DNA of 64,000 nucleotides from an uncultured Clostridium sp. (GTDB lineage: Bacteria > Bacillota > Clostridia > TANB77 > CAG-508), in contig CANSPP010000005.1 in the NCBI GenBank assembly GCA_947648905.1, positions 1 to 64,000 on the forward strand, in the 5' to 3' direction. This document shows, in pieces, positions 1 to 9,200 of the stretch (within the stretch, counting starts at the first letter, position 1; each line of letters starts with the position of its first letter). The notes under the pieces are model-generated. The model was not told where the DNA came from. It did not search any database and saw only the letters and a list, made by a program, of their open reading frames with translations. The translations under genes and the position numbers were made by a program.

Positions 1-143
1 GAAAGAAATTCTAAAACGACCACAATTTTCATCTATGTATTTTTGAGTGTGCTAATAAAAAAGTTACACAAAAAATAAAAAAATGCTTGCAAAATTGTAT
101 AAGTTATTATATAATTGGAAAGTACTAAAAAGAGTAATTAATT
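1..143. other. rRNA operon spacer upstream of 5S
   Basis: AT-rich stretch directly before the 5S rRNA. No ORF with a ribosome binding site is visible. It is presumably the 23S-5S spacer, but the 23S gene itself is not in the window. Confidence 0.5.
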
Positions 144-262
144 TTCTGGTGATGATAACACTTAGGGTAATACCTGTTCCCATTCCGAACACAGAAGTCA
201 AGCCTAAATGTGCCGAAAATACTTGCGGGTTACCCTGCTGGAAAGATAGGTTGTTGCCAGAT
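144..262 (+). rRNA. rrf: 5S ribosomal RNA
   Basis: The sequence carries the universal 5S core CCCATTCCGAACACAGAAG (180-198). The closing helix is formed by TCTGGTG at the 5' end and TTGCCAGA at the 3' end. The length of about 119 nt is normal. It is followed after 10 nt by an interrupted tRNA-Asn, so this looks like the 3' end of a 16S-23S-5S-tRNA operon whose upstream part is outside the window. Ends are placed by helix I pairing and may be off by a few bases. Confidence 0.93.
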
Positions 263-272
263 TTATATATAT

Positions 273-582
273 TCCTCGTTAGCTCAGTTGGTAGAGCGCT
301 CGGCTGTCGAGCAAGTCGCAAGACTAAAAAGTTAGCAGCTCTATAAGGAAACTTATAGATGAAAAGGTGGCTAAGTCGGTGAAACTCTTAACAGATAATG
401 CTGAAGACAATACCGAGCAAGGCGAAAGCTATGTGTAGAGACTTTACACCACCTACCTAAGTCGAAAGATATGGTAAAGATAAAGTCCAGACTACAAATT
501 ACGATTTAATCGTAATGCTAATGAAAATTAGTGTGGTGCAGTAACCGATAGGTCGTTGGTTCGAGTCCAACACGAGGAGCCA
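273..582 (+). tRNA. tRNA-Asn(GUU), interrupted by a group I intron
   Basis: Exon 1 is 273-307 and exon 2 is 542-582, 76 nt when joined. The acceptor stem TCCTCGT (273-279) pairs with ACGAGGA (572-578), followed by discriminator G and an encoded CCA (580-582). The D arm (GCTC/GAGC) and T arm (GTTGG/CCAAC) are intact. Joining the exons gives the anticodon loop CTGTTAA, so the anticodon is GTT (Asn); TCCTC at the 5' end and discriminator G also fit tRNA-Asn. The intron falls between anticodon positions 35 and 36. A scanner that does not model the intron would miss this gene or give it a wrong anticodon. One C-U mismatch closes the anticodon stem. Confidence 0.9.
308..541 (+). ncRNA. group I self-splicing intron in tRNA-Asn
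   Basis: A 234-nt insert with the group I core. P1: exon GCTGT (303-307) pairs with the guide GCAGC (335-339), placing the required U-G wobble at the 5' splice site. P2: CTATAAG/CTTATAG (341-347/352-358) with a GAAA loop. P3: AGGTGG (365-370) with CCACCT (449-454). P4: TCGGT (376-380) with ACCGA (412-416). P7: ACTTTA (441-446) with TAAAGT (481-486). P8: TACC (454-457) with GGTA (473-476). Two 3' hairpins lie at 498-516 and 518-531. The last base is G541, the expected omega-G. There is no ORF inside. The splice sites give a perfect tRNA-Asn, which is the strongest evidence. Confidence 0.9.
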
Positions 583-587
583 TAAAT

Positions 588-620
588 AGCAGATACAAAT
601 AAAAGTATCTGTTATTTTTT
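588..620 (+). terminator. terminator of the rRNA/tRNA unit
   Basis: Inverted repeat AGCAGATAC (588-596) and GTATCTGTT (605-613), followed by a T-run. It lies 5 nt after the tRNA CCA end. Confidence 0.85.
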
Positions 621-682
621 ATTTTGTTCGCTAGTTTTTAAAACAAAGATTATATATAATAATAGCATAAGGATGTGAAACT

Positions 683-1063
683 ATGATAAAAATTTGTGAA
701 ATATGTGAAAATAAATTTGAAACAAATAGTTCTAGTAGAATATATTGTTATAATTGTAGTGGCGAATCAACAAGAAGTAGCAATACAACAAGGAAACACC
801 AAAAAACAGTATTAAGAAGAAGTATGAAATTGCAAGCAATTAAATTATTAGGGGGAAAGTGTTCTTTATGTGGTTATGATAAATGTGTAGATGCACTAGA
901 ATTTCACCATAAAGATCCAAATGAAAAAGAATTCAAACTAGGTTCAGGAAATACTATGTCGTGGAAAGATTATAAATGTGAAGCATTAAAATGTATACTG
1001 GTATGTTCGAATTGTCATAAAGAAATACATAGCAAAATAGGATATAAATCAGAAAAAAACTAA
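683..1063 (+). CDS. HNH endonuclease family protein
   Basis: A 126-aa protein. The N-terminus carries two CxxC pairs (CEIC near residue 5, CYNC near 22), likely a zinc ribbon. The C-terminal half has CSLCGYDKC, then ALEFHHKDP and CSNCHKEIH, which give the two zinc-binding cysteine pairs and the H-H...H pattern of HNH nucleases. Such small HNH proteins cut DNA and often occur in phages, free-standing homing elements or next to introns. The gene lies 100 bp after the intron-split tRNA-Asn, so a link to intron mobility is possible but unproven. Start chosen from the AAGGATG ribosome binding site. The leader GGATGTGAAACTATG is repeated exactly before the ORF6N gene at 17413. Confidence 0.8.
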   Translation: MIKICEICENKFETNSSSRIYCYNCSGESTRSSNTTRKHQKTVLRRSMKLQAIKLLGGKCSLCGYDKCVDALEFHHKDPNEKEFKLGSGNTMSWKDYKCEALKCILVCSNCHKEIHSKIGYKSEKN

Positions 1064-1221
1064 ATGTAGATAAAAAATGAAATTATTATTTTGAACAACA
1101 TTGAAATTTATAAAAGACTGTAATATAATTTACATACAAAACAAAATAATGAAAATTACGAATAAAAAAAGCATAATGATAAAAAATATACAATATAAAA
1201 CAAATAAAAAGGAGAGAAAAA

Positions 1222-1479
1222 ATGGAATACAGATACACACCAGAAGGAGTTTGTTCAATGGAGATGATATTCGAAATTGAAAACAATATAGTTAAAAAAT
1301 TAGAAATCGTTGGAGGATGCCCAGGTAACACAGTTGGAGTATCAAAACTAGTAGAAAATAAAAGTATAGATGAAATTATTAATTTATTAAAAGGCATACC
1401 ATGCGGATATAGAGGAACATCATGCCCTGATCAAGTTGCAAAAGCTTTAGAATTATATAAAGCCAATAACAATAAATAA
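1222..1479 (+). CDS. TSCPD domain protein (TIGR03905-like)
   Basis: An 85-aa protein ending in GTSCPDQVAKAL, which contains the TSCPD motif that names the family. Further Cys residues at GVCSME, GGCPGN and IPCGYRG are typical. The domain also occurs at the C-terminus of some adenosylcobalamin-dependent ribonucleotide reductases, where it may bind metal. The function of the stand-alone form is not known. RBS GGAGAG lies upstream. It sits just before a copper chaperone and copper ATPase, which is suggestive but not proof of a metal role. Confidence 0.85.
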   Translation: MEYRYTPEGVCSMEMIFEIENNIVKKLEIVGGCPGNTVGVSKLVENKSIDEIINLLKGIPCGYRGTSCPDQVAKALELYKANNNK

Positions 1480-1497
1480 AAAAGGAGGAAGGAAAAT

Positions 1498-1704
1498 ATG
1501 AAAAAAACAATAATTAAAGTAAATGGAATGGTTTGTAATGGATGTGAAAACAGAGTTAAAAATGCACTAAAAACAATAGATGAAATAGAGAAAGTAGATG
1601 CAAACCACAAAAAAGGTACAGTAACAATAGCTTCAAAAAGCGAAATAGATACAAATATTATAGAAGAAAAAATAAGAGATTTAGGATTTGAAGTTGTAAA
1701 ATAA
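1498..1704 (+). CDS. copZ: heavy-metal-associated domain protein, CopZ-like copper chaperone
   Basis: A 68-aa single HMA domain with the metal-binding motif GMVCNGCE (CxxC) near residue 11 and the usual beta-alpha-beta-beta-alpha-beta length. Such proteins carry Cu(I) in the cytoplasm and hand it to the exporting ATPase, whose gene follows after 60 bp. RBS AAAGGAGGAAGG lies upstream. The Cys pair is spaced as in CopZ (MxCxxC). Hg or other soft-metal binding cannot be excluded from sequence alone. Confidence 0.85.
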   Translation: MKKTIIKVNGMVCNGCENRVKNALKTIDEIEKVDANHKKGTVTIASKSEIDTNIIEEKIRDLGFEVVK

Positions 1705-1717
1705 ATATCTGTTGGTG

Positions 1718-1747
1718 AACCTTTTTTTGGACTGTCCCAGAAAGGTT
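1718..1747 (+). repeat. intergenic palindrome, family C
   Basis: Arms AACC and GGTT, extended by T- and A-runs, flank the core GGACTGTCCC. It lies between copZ and copA. Confidence 0.6.
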
Positions 1748-1764
1748 TGGAAAGGAAAGGTTTT

Positions 1765-3963
1765 ATGATAAGGAAAATTATTTTATCAATTGACGGAATG
1801 ACATGTAGTGCATGTTCAAATGGATTAGAAAAATACCTGATTAAGCAAAAGGGTATAGAAACTGCATCTGTAAATCTTATAATGGCAAATAGCACAATAG
1901 AATATGATGATACTGTATTAAATCAAGAAAAAATAGAAGAGTTTGTAAAGCAAGCAGGATTTAAAAGTTTAGGAGAATTTAAGGAAATAAAAATAGAGAA
2001 AAAAAGCAAAAAAGAGAAAATAATATTTATTATTTTCTCAATTTTAGCAATTATTTTAATGTATATTTCAATGGGACATATGTTAGGATTACCAGTAATT
2101 GATGCAATTAATCCACACACAAATCCAATAAATTATACATATACACTGTTAATTTTAACGATTGCTTTTATCATATATGGATTTGACATATTAAAAAACG
2201 GATATAAGAATTTAATTCACTTAACACCAAATATGGATACATTAGTAGGAATTGGAGTAATAAGTAGTTTTTTATACAGCTTATATAGTATGTATATGAT
2301 AATAAAAGGTGAACATAGTTATACTATGGATTTATATTTTGAGTCAGCGGCAATAGTAATATATTTTATAAAATTAGGAAGATATATTGACGGAATTAGC
2401 AAAGATAAAACTAAAGAAGCAATTCAAAAACTAGTAAAAATTACACCAGAAACAGCAGTCATAAAAGTTGATGGTATAGAAAAGGAAGTCACGCTAGACG
2501 AGATAAATAAGGGAGATATAGTTATAAGTAGGCCAGGAGAAAGAATTGCAGTAGATGGAGAAATTATTTTAGGAAAAGCACATTTAGACGAATCTTTTAT
2601 AACAGGAGAAAGTAAGCCTATTTCAAAAGAAAAAGGTGGTAAAGTAATTGCAGGAAGCATAAATTATGATGGATACTTAGAATATAAAGCAGAAAAAATA
2701 GGGAAAGACTCAACAATATCAGAAATAGTAAAATTAGTCATAGAAGCAAGTAACACAAAAGCGCCAATTGCGAGAGTGGCAGATAAAGTTAGTGGATATT
2801 TTGTACCAGCAGTTATTTTAATTGCTATAATTACATTTTTTGCATATTTAATATTAGGACAATCCTTTAGCAGTGCATTATCAACATTTGTAACTATATT
2901 AGTTGTAGCTTGTCCTTGTAGTTTAGGATTAGCAACTCCACTTGCAATAGTTGTAAGCGAGGGGAAATGTGCATCAAAAGGAATACTTGTAAAAAAGAGT
3001 GAAACTTTAGAGAATGCCCAAAAGGTAAATACAATTGTATTTGACAAAACAGGAACATTAACTTATGGAAAATTAAAAATCTCTGAAATTATAAATTATA
3101 GTGATATGGATAATGAGAAACTATTACAAATAGTGGGAAGCATTGAAGCAAAATCAACACATCCAATAGGCAAAGCCTTTACAGACTATTTAGAAGAAAA
3201 TAAAATAGAAAAAATACAAATAGAAGAATTTGAAAATATAGTAGGACTAGGAATTACAGGAAAAATAAAAGATGAAAAAATCATTTTAGGAAATTCAAAA
3301 ATACTTTCAAAATATAATGTAGAAAATAATCATATAGAAGATGAAGAAAACTTAGCTAAAAAAGGTAATAGCATAATATATGCGGTAAAAGAAAACGAAA
3401 TAATTGCACTTATCGGTGTAAATGATGTAGTAAGAGAAAATGCAAAAGAATTGATAAATAACCTAAATAAAAACAAGATAGAGACAATTATGCTAACAGG
3501 TGATAATGAGAAAACAGCTGAAAAAATTGCAAAAACAATAGGAATAACAAAAGTCATTGCAAATGTTATGCCATCAGAAAAAGCAAATATGATAAAAAAA
3601 TTAAAACAAGAAGGCAAATATGTTATGATGTGCGGAGATGGAATAAATGATAGTCCAGCATTAGCAAGTGCGGACATAGGTGTAAGTGTAAATACAGGAA
3701 CAGATATAGCAATGGACTCATCAGATGTTATACTTACTAAAAATGATTTATCAGCCATTTTGAACTTGATTACAATTAGTAAAAAAACAATTAAGAATAT
3801 AAAACAGAATTTATTCTGGGCATTTTTCTACAACAGTTTAATGATACCAGTTGCAATGGGACTATTTAGAGCAATAGGAATTTATATTAATCCTATGCTT
3901 GCAAGTTTGGCAATGATATTTAGCAGTATTACAGTCATCTTAAATGCATTAAGATTAAGATAA
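1765..3963 (+). CDS. copA: copper-translocating P1B-type ATPase
   Basis: A 732-aa membrane pump that exports Cu(I) using ATP. In order: one N-terminal HMA domain with GMTCSACS (residues 8-15), membrane segments, the actuator loop (TGES), the CPC metal-binding motif in ACPCSLGLATP, the phosphorylation motif DKTGTLT, the HP motif (STHPIG), and the hinge GDGINDSPALASADIGV. The CPC motif fits Cu(I)/Ag(I). A TTG 18 nt upstream is also in frame, but the ATG at 1765 has a good GGAAAGG site, so it is preferred. It forms a likely copper-resistance unit with the preceding chaperone. No CsoR/CopY-type regulator is seen nearby. Confidence 0.95.
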   Translation: MIRKIILSIDGMTCSACSNGLEKYLIKQKGIETASVNLIMANSTIEYDDTVLNQEKIEEFVKQAGFKSLGEFKEIKIEKKSKKEKIIFIIFSILAIILMYISMGHMLGLPVIDAINPHTNPINYTYTLLILTIAFIIYGFDILKNGYKNLIHLTPNMDTLVGIGVISSFLYSLYSMYMIIKGEHSYTMDLYFESAAIVIYFIKLGRYIDGISKDKTKEAIQKLVKITPETAVIKVDGIEKEVTLDEINKGDIVISRPGERIAVDGEIILGKAHLDESFITGESKPISKEKGGKVIAGSINYDGYLEYKAEKIGKDSTISEIVKLVIEASNTKAPIARVADKVSGYFVPAVILIAIITFFAYLILGQSFSSALSTFVTILVVACPCSLGLATPLAIVVSEGKCASKGILVKKSETLENAQKVNTIVFDKTGTLTYGKLKISEIINYSDMDNEKLLQIVGSIEAKSTHPIGKAFTDYLEENKIEKIQIEEFENIVGLGITGKIKDEKIILGNSKILSKYNVENNHIEDEENLAKKGNSIIYAVKENEIIALIGVNDVVRENAKELINNLNKNKIETIMLTGDNEKTAEKIAKTIGITKVIANVMPSEKANMIKKLKQEGKYVMMCGDGINDSPALASADIGVSVNTGTDIAMDSSDVILTKNDLSAILNLITISKKTIKNIKQNLFWAFFYNSLMIPVAMGLFRAIGIYINPMLASLAMIFSSITVILNALRLR

Positions 3964-3966
3964 AAA

Positions 3967-3999
3967 TTCTGCCAACAAGGTCCGTCCCCAATGGCAGAA
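3967..3999 (+). repeat. intergenic palindrome, family B
   Basis: Arms TTCTGCCA/TGGCAGAA around core GGTCCGTCCCC. It lies between copA and murI. Confidence 0.7.
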
Positions 4000-4013
4000 A
4001 AGAAAGGAAAAGT

Positions 4014-4781
4014 ATGGAAGAAATAAGGAATATAGGAATATTTGATTCAGGCATAGGCGGAGTAACTGTGCTAAAAGAAATAATAAAAGTACTGCCAAAT
4101 GAAAATTATATATATTATAGTGACTCTAAAAATAATCCATATGGAGATAAGTCAGATGAAGAAATTTTAGAGATTTGTGATAATATAGTCAAGTTCTTAT
4201 TAAGTAAAAATTGTAAAGCTATAGTAATTGCTTGCAATACAGCAAGTGCAAAAGCAGTAAAATTTTTAAGAGAGAAATATCCACAGATTCCATTTATAGC
4301 AATAGAACCAGCATATAAAATGGTGCATGATTATTCGTATGAAAAGCCGACATTAGTAATGGCAACAAAAGGAACAATAGAGAGTGAAAAGTTTAATTTG
4401 TTGTACCACAAATATGATAACCATAAAACTGAATTGCTAGAATGTGTTGGATTAGCAGACATAATAGAAGCAGGTGATAGTAAACAAATTGAAGAATATT
4501 TACAAAAAACATTAGGAAAATATAAAGGAAAAGTGGAAAATATTGTTTTAGGTTGCACACATTATCCTTTAGTGCAAGAAGAGATAAAAAAGGTTTTAGG
4601 AAATAATATTACATTTTTTAATGGAGCACCAAATTTAGCTATTCACCTAAAAGATGTACTTATAGAAAATAATTTGTTAGATGACAATTGTGGAGAAATT
4701 AGTTTTACAGATTCTCAAGGTTTGGAGGCAAAAGAATTAAGATTTTTCAATATATTAAAAAAAGAGACTTCAAAATATTGA
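4014..4781 (+). CDS. murI: glutamate racemase
   Basis: A 255-aa cofactor-independent racemase that makes D-glutamate for peptidoglycan. Visible motifs: GIFDSGIGGVTVL at the N-terminus (substrate loop), ACNTASA with the first catalytic Cys near residue 74, and GCTHYPLV with the second catalytic Cys near residue 182. Length is normal. RBS GGAAAAG precedes the ATG. The last codons overlap an intrinsic terminator, so the gene appears to end its transcription unit. Confidence 0.95.
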   Translation: MEEIRNIGIFDSGIGGVTVLKEIIKVLPNENYIYYSDSKNNPYGDKSDEEILEICDNIVKFLLSKNCKAIVIACNTASAKAVKFLREKYPQIPFIAIEPAYKMVHDYSYEKPTLVMATKGTIESEKFNLLYHKYDNHKTELLECVGLADIIEAGDSKQIEEYLQKTLGKYKGKVENIVLGCTHYPLVQEEIKKVLGNNITFFNGAPNLAIHLKDVLIENNLLDDNCGEISFTDSQGLEAKELRFFNILKKETSKY

Positions 4782-4793
4782 AGTCTCTTTTTG
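4764..4793 (+). terminator. terminator overlapping the murI stop
   Basis: AGAGACTTCA/TGAAGTCTCT stem followed by TTTTT. The 3' arm begins with the murI stop codon. Confidence 0.9.
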
Positions 4794-4810
4794 AATTTGC
4801 TAGAAAAGGC

Positions 4811-5383
4811 CTAAACCGAAATTGTTGCGAAGAAAAATGGAACTACCTTACTTCCTTTTATCTTTTTAGGCAAGTTGATAAATTTTGAGTCTTCTTGTTC
4901 AAAGAACCAAGTCAAAAATTTATTCAAGCGATGGCCTGTGCAAAGTTCGCTACGAAGGTAAGGACTAAAGAAAAAATCTTTACAAAATCCTTTAGCTTCA
5001 TAAGTAGGAAGATAAGTTAGAAATGAGTTCGTTCTGATAGACCTAAATTCGTGTCTAACACGAGATATAGGATATCTAGATACGTAATACCCTTTATTAT
5101 TGTCCAAAATCCAAACGCACTGAGAATATGAACTTTTGGCTTTTTCTAAGTCAAAGAATTCCATCCAATTAATGGAATTTACCTCATCCCTGGGAATGAG
5201 ATAAATAATCAGTCCATTTGAAATTTTATTTTCTTCTGGTGAACCTGAAACGGTCCAACCTTCTGGAACTACTACCGTAGCTCCTTCTGGGTCTACATAA
5301 ATAGACCGGGTTGCTGCATATTCTCCAGCGATTACTCGAGGTAAAGGTCCCTGAGCAAATTCGTGAATTTCCCTATAAATCAT
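4811..5383 (-). CDS. uncharacterised protein, foreign-looking composition
   Basis: A 190-aa protein that I cannot assign. Its middle (VVVPEGWTVSGSPEENKI, GLIIYLIP, QCVWI, GYYVSRYPIS) resembles, from memory, the ectodomain module of clostridial pilin-like surface proteins (pattern VPxGFxVSG...GLVIYxIP...QFVWIPV...GYYISRYE). It has no prepilin leader or signal peptide. The gene is on the opposite strand, has clearly higher GC and different codons from its neighbours, and includes an in-frame CGG Arg codon. It has its own promoter and an AGGAGGT site, which suggests horizontal acquisition. An intracellular or immunity-type role is open. Confidence 0.6.
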   Translation of the reverse strand: MIYREIHEFAQGPLPRVIAGEYAATRSIYVDPEGATVVVPEGWTVSGSPEENKISNGLIIYLIPRDEVNSINWMEFFDLEKAKSSYSQCVWILDNNKGYYVSRYPISRVRHEFRSIRTNSFLTYLPTYEAKGFCKDFFFSPYLRSELCTGHRLNKFLTWFFEQEDSKFINLPKKIKGSKVVPFFFATISV

Positions 5384-5414
5384 AATGCTAATACCTCCTG
5401 TTTGGGATTCAACA

Positions 5415-5465
5415 ATGGTTATTAACCATCATATTAATAATAGCACATTTTACAAAAATTGTCAA
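5415..5465 (-). promoter_or_regulatory. promoter and palindromic operator of the 4811-5383 gene
   Basis: Read on the minus strand: -35 TTGACA (5465-5460), 17-bp spacer, -10 TATTAT (5442-5437), then a 15-bp perfect palindrome ATGGTTATTAACCAT (5415-5429) just downstream of -10. The palindrome's position fits a repressor operator. Confidence 0.65.
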
Positions 5466-5500
5466 CATAACATCGGATTCACAAAGAATTCACAAAAAAA

Positions 5501-5527
5501 TTAGCAGAAGGTATTGACAAGTGCTAA
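5501..5527 (+). promoter_or_regulatory. CIRCE operator 1 (HrcA site)
   Basis: TTAGCAGAA - 9 nt - AAGTGCTAA matches the CIRCE architecture (TTAGCACTC-N9-GAGTGCTAA) with a degenerate inner part. It covers the -35 box (5514-5519). Confidence 0.75.
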
Positions 5528-5540
5528 AAATGGGTATAAT
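5514..5540 (+). promoter_or_regulatory. promoter of hrcA-grpE-dnaK-dnaJ
   Basis: -35 TTGACA (5514-5519) and -10 TATAAT (5535-5540). The 15-bp spacing is shorter than ideal. It is flanked and overlapped by two CIRCE sites. Confidence 0.7.
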
Positions 5541-5550
5541 ATATATGAAG

Positions 5551-5577
5551 TTAGCAGACGAAACACAAGAGTGCTAA
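5551..5577 (+). promoter_or_regulatory. CIRCE operator 2 (HrcA site)
   Basis: TTAGCAGAC - 9 nt - GAGTGCTAA, with a perfect right half. It lies just after the -10 box and exactly 50 bp from operator 1. Confidence 0.9.
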
Positions 5578-5618
5578 AATAGAAAACTAACAATTACAAA
5601 CTAAAAGAGGTGAAAAAA

Positions 5619-6626
5619 TTGTTAGACAATAGAAAGAAAAAAGTATTACAAGCAATAGTAGAAGAATACATCAATACAGCAGAGCCAGTAAGTTCAAATG
5701 CATTAACAAACAACTATGGATTAGACTATAGCAGTGCAACAATAAGAAACGAAATGGCAGACTTAGAGAAAAAAGGATTTTTGGACAAAACACATACATC
5801 AAGCGGGAGAATACCATCAGCAAAAGGTTATAGATACTATGTAGACGAACTATTAAACGACAAAGATATCAGTTTAGAAGAAATAAAATACATAAGTGAT
5901 AAACTAGAAAACAAAATAAATGAAATAGAAGACTTAACAAAAATAACAGCAAATACAATATCAGAAGTAACACATTACACAACAGTATCTATAGGACCAA
6001 AAACAAATACACAACTAATAGAAGAAATAAAATTTGTGTTATTAGGCTCAAGAATGATGATGGCAGTAATACTAACAGACACAGGACTAGTAAAAGAAAC
6101 AATAATAAAATTTGGTGAAGATATAAACGAGAAACAAGTAGAAACAATAAATTATATGTTCAACAAAAAATTAAAAGGTGAGCCAATAGAAACAATAGAT
6201 AGGCCACTAGAAGAATACCTATATGACGAAATGACATATAGTGTAAATGTAATAAAACCAATAGTAGAGCAAATAAAAAAAGTAATAGAAGAAGACAACA
6301 CAATTTACTTAGAAGGAGCAAACAAAGCATTTGACCTACCAGAATTCAACAGTTTAGAAGTGGCAAAAAACTTTGTAAACATTCTAGATACTAAAGAATT
6401 AGTAGCAGATATGTTAAACTCAGGATTTGCAGAAGATATAAAAGTTTATATTGGAGAAGAAAGCGAAAAAGAGCAATTAAAAGATTTCAGTGTAGTAACT
6501 TTTAAACATAAAGTAAATGGCAAAGACTTAGGAACAATAGGAATTATAGGCCCTAAGAGAATGGATTATTCAAAAGTAATTTCAGTTATGAAATATATAA
6601 ACCAAAAATTAAATGGTAACAATTAA
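5619..6626 (+). CDS. hrcA: heat-inducible transcription repressor HrcA
   Basis: A 335-aa repressor that binds CIRCE and shuts off class I heat-shock genes; it needs chaperonin help to fold. The N-terminus LDNRKKKVLQAIVEEYI and SSATIRNEMADLEKKGFL are the winged-helix part, followed by SSGRIPSAKGYRYYVD, typical of HrcA. The start is placed at TTG 5619 because AGAGGTG is well spaced for it and the resulting N-terminus matches the family; a GTG at 5610 overlaps that site. First gene of hrcA-grpE-dnaK-dnaJ and autoregulated by two CIRCE elements. Confidence 0.95.
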   Translation: MLDNRKKKVLQAIVEEYINTAEPVSSNALTNNYGLDYSSATIRNEMADLEKKGFLDKTHTSSGRIPSAKGYRYYVDELLNDKDISLEEIKYISDKLENKINEIEDLTKITANTISEVTHYTTVSIGPKTNTQLIEEIKFVLLGSRMMMAVILTDTGLVKETIIKFGEDINEKQVETINYMFNKKLKGEPIETIDRPLEEYLYDEMTYSVNVIKPIVEQIKKVIEEDNTIYLEGANKAFDLPEFNSLEVAKNFVNILDTKELVADMLNSGFAEDIKVYIGEESEKEQLKDFSVVTFKHKVNGKDLGTIGIIGPKRMDYSKVISVMKYINQKLNGNN

Positions 6627-6643
6627 AAGAAAGAAGGGATAAA

Positions 6644-7132
6644 ATGGCAGAGAACGAAAACAAAAAAGAGGAAAAAATAGAAAACGAAGAACTACAAAAT
6701 GAAGTAGTACCAAAACAAGATTATGACGAATTAGATGATAGATATAAAAGAATACTTGCAGAATTTGAAAACTTCAAAAAAAGAAGTAGCAAAGAAAGAG
6801 ATGGATTATATAATTCAATACTTTCAGATGTAGTGGAAATTATGCTTCCAGTTGTAGACAACTTAGAAAATGCAGCAAAAGTTGAAACAGCAGATGAAAA
6901 CTATAAACAAGGTGTAGAACTTGTGTTAAAACAGTTTAAAGATGTTTTAAAGACTAAGGGAGTGGAAGAAATAAAGGCAATAGGTGAAACTTTTGACCCA
7001 GAACTACATGAGGCTGTTAGCAGTATTCAAGATGATAATCTTGGGGAGAAAGAAATTGCTCAAGAATATAGAAAGGGCTACAAAATAGGCAGCAGAGTTA
7101 TACGTCATAGTATGGTTGTTGTAGCGAACTAA
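6644..7132 (+). CDS. grpE: nucleotide exchange factor GrpE
   Basis: A 162-aa DnaK co-chaperone that releases ADP. A charged N-terminal coiled coil (residues 1-60) is followed by the family core: RYKRILAEFENFKKRSSKE, LPVVDNLENAA and FDPELHEAVSS. The C-terminus GYKIGSRVIRHSMVVVAN is the conserved beta domain end. RBS AGAAGGGAT lies 17 bp after hrcA. About 100 bp of AT-rich sequence with a palindrome separates it from dnaK. Confidence 0.95.
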   Translation: MAENENKKEEKIENEELQNEVVPKQDYDELDDRYKRILAEFENFKKRSSKERDGLYNSILSDVVEIMLPVVDNLENAAKVETADENYKQGVELVLKQFKDVLKTKGVEEIKAIGETFDPELHEAVSSIQDDNLGEKEIAQEYRKGYKIGSRVIRHSMVVVAN

Positions 7133-7181
7133 ACAAAGTTATTAAATTTAAAAACGGACGGTAAAATATAAATATATATAA

Positions 7182-9080
<1,899 letters not shown>

Positions 9081-9088
9081 AAATAAAT

Positions 9089-9175
9089 GGGACATTTGGG
9101 GACGTTTCCTTTTTGTCCCATTGTTTTAGAAAAGGGAAATAGAAGGGGCAAAAAGGAAACGTCCCCAAATGTCCC
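9089..9175 (+). repeat. inverted pair of family A palindromes
   Basis: A 27-nt arm (9089-9115, containing GGGGACGTTTCCTTTTTG) is repeated as an exact reverse complement at 9149-9175. It can fold as one long hairpin between dnaK and dnaJ. Confidence 0.85.
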
Positions 9176-9200
9176 TTACATATAATTTGGAGGAAGAAAA

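Noticed and set aside
1..143. Small ORFs on both strands across the 5S rRNA and tRNA
   Set aside because: They overlap structural RNA genes and lack ribosome binding sites.
273..320. tRNA-Asp (GTC) read directly from the CTGTCGA loop
   Set aside because: The 3' half of the anticodon arm is missing without removing the intron. Removing 308-541 gives a full tRNA-Asn instead.
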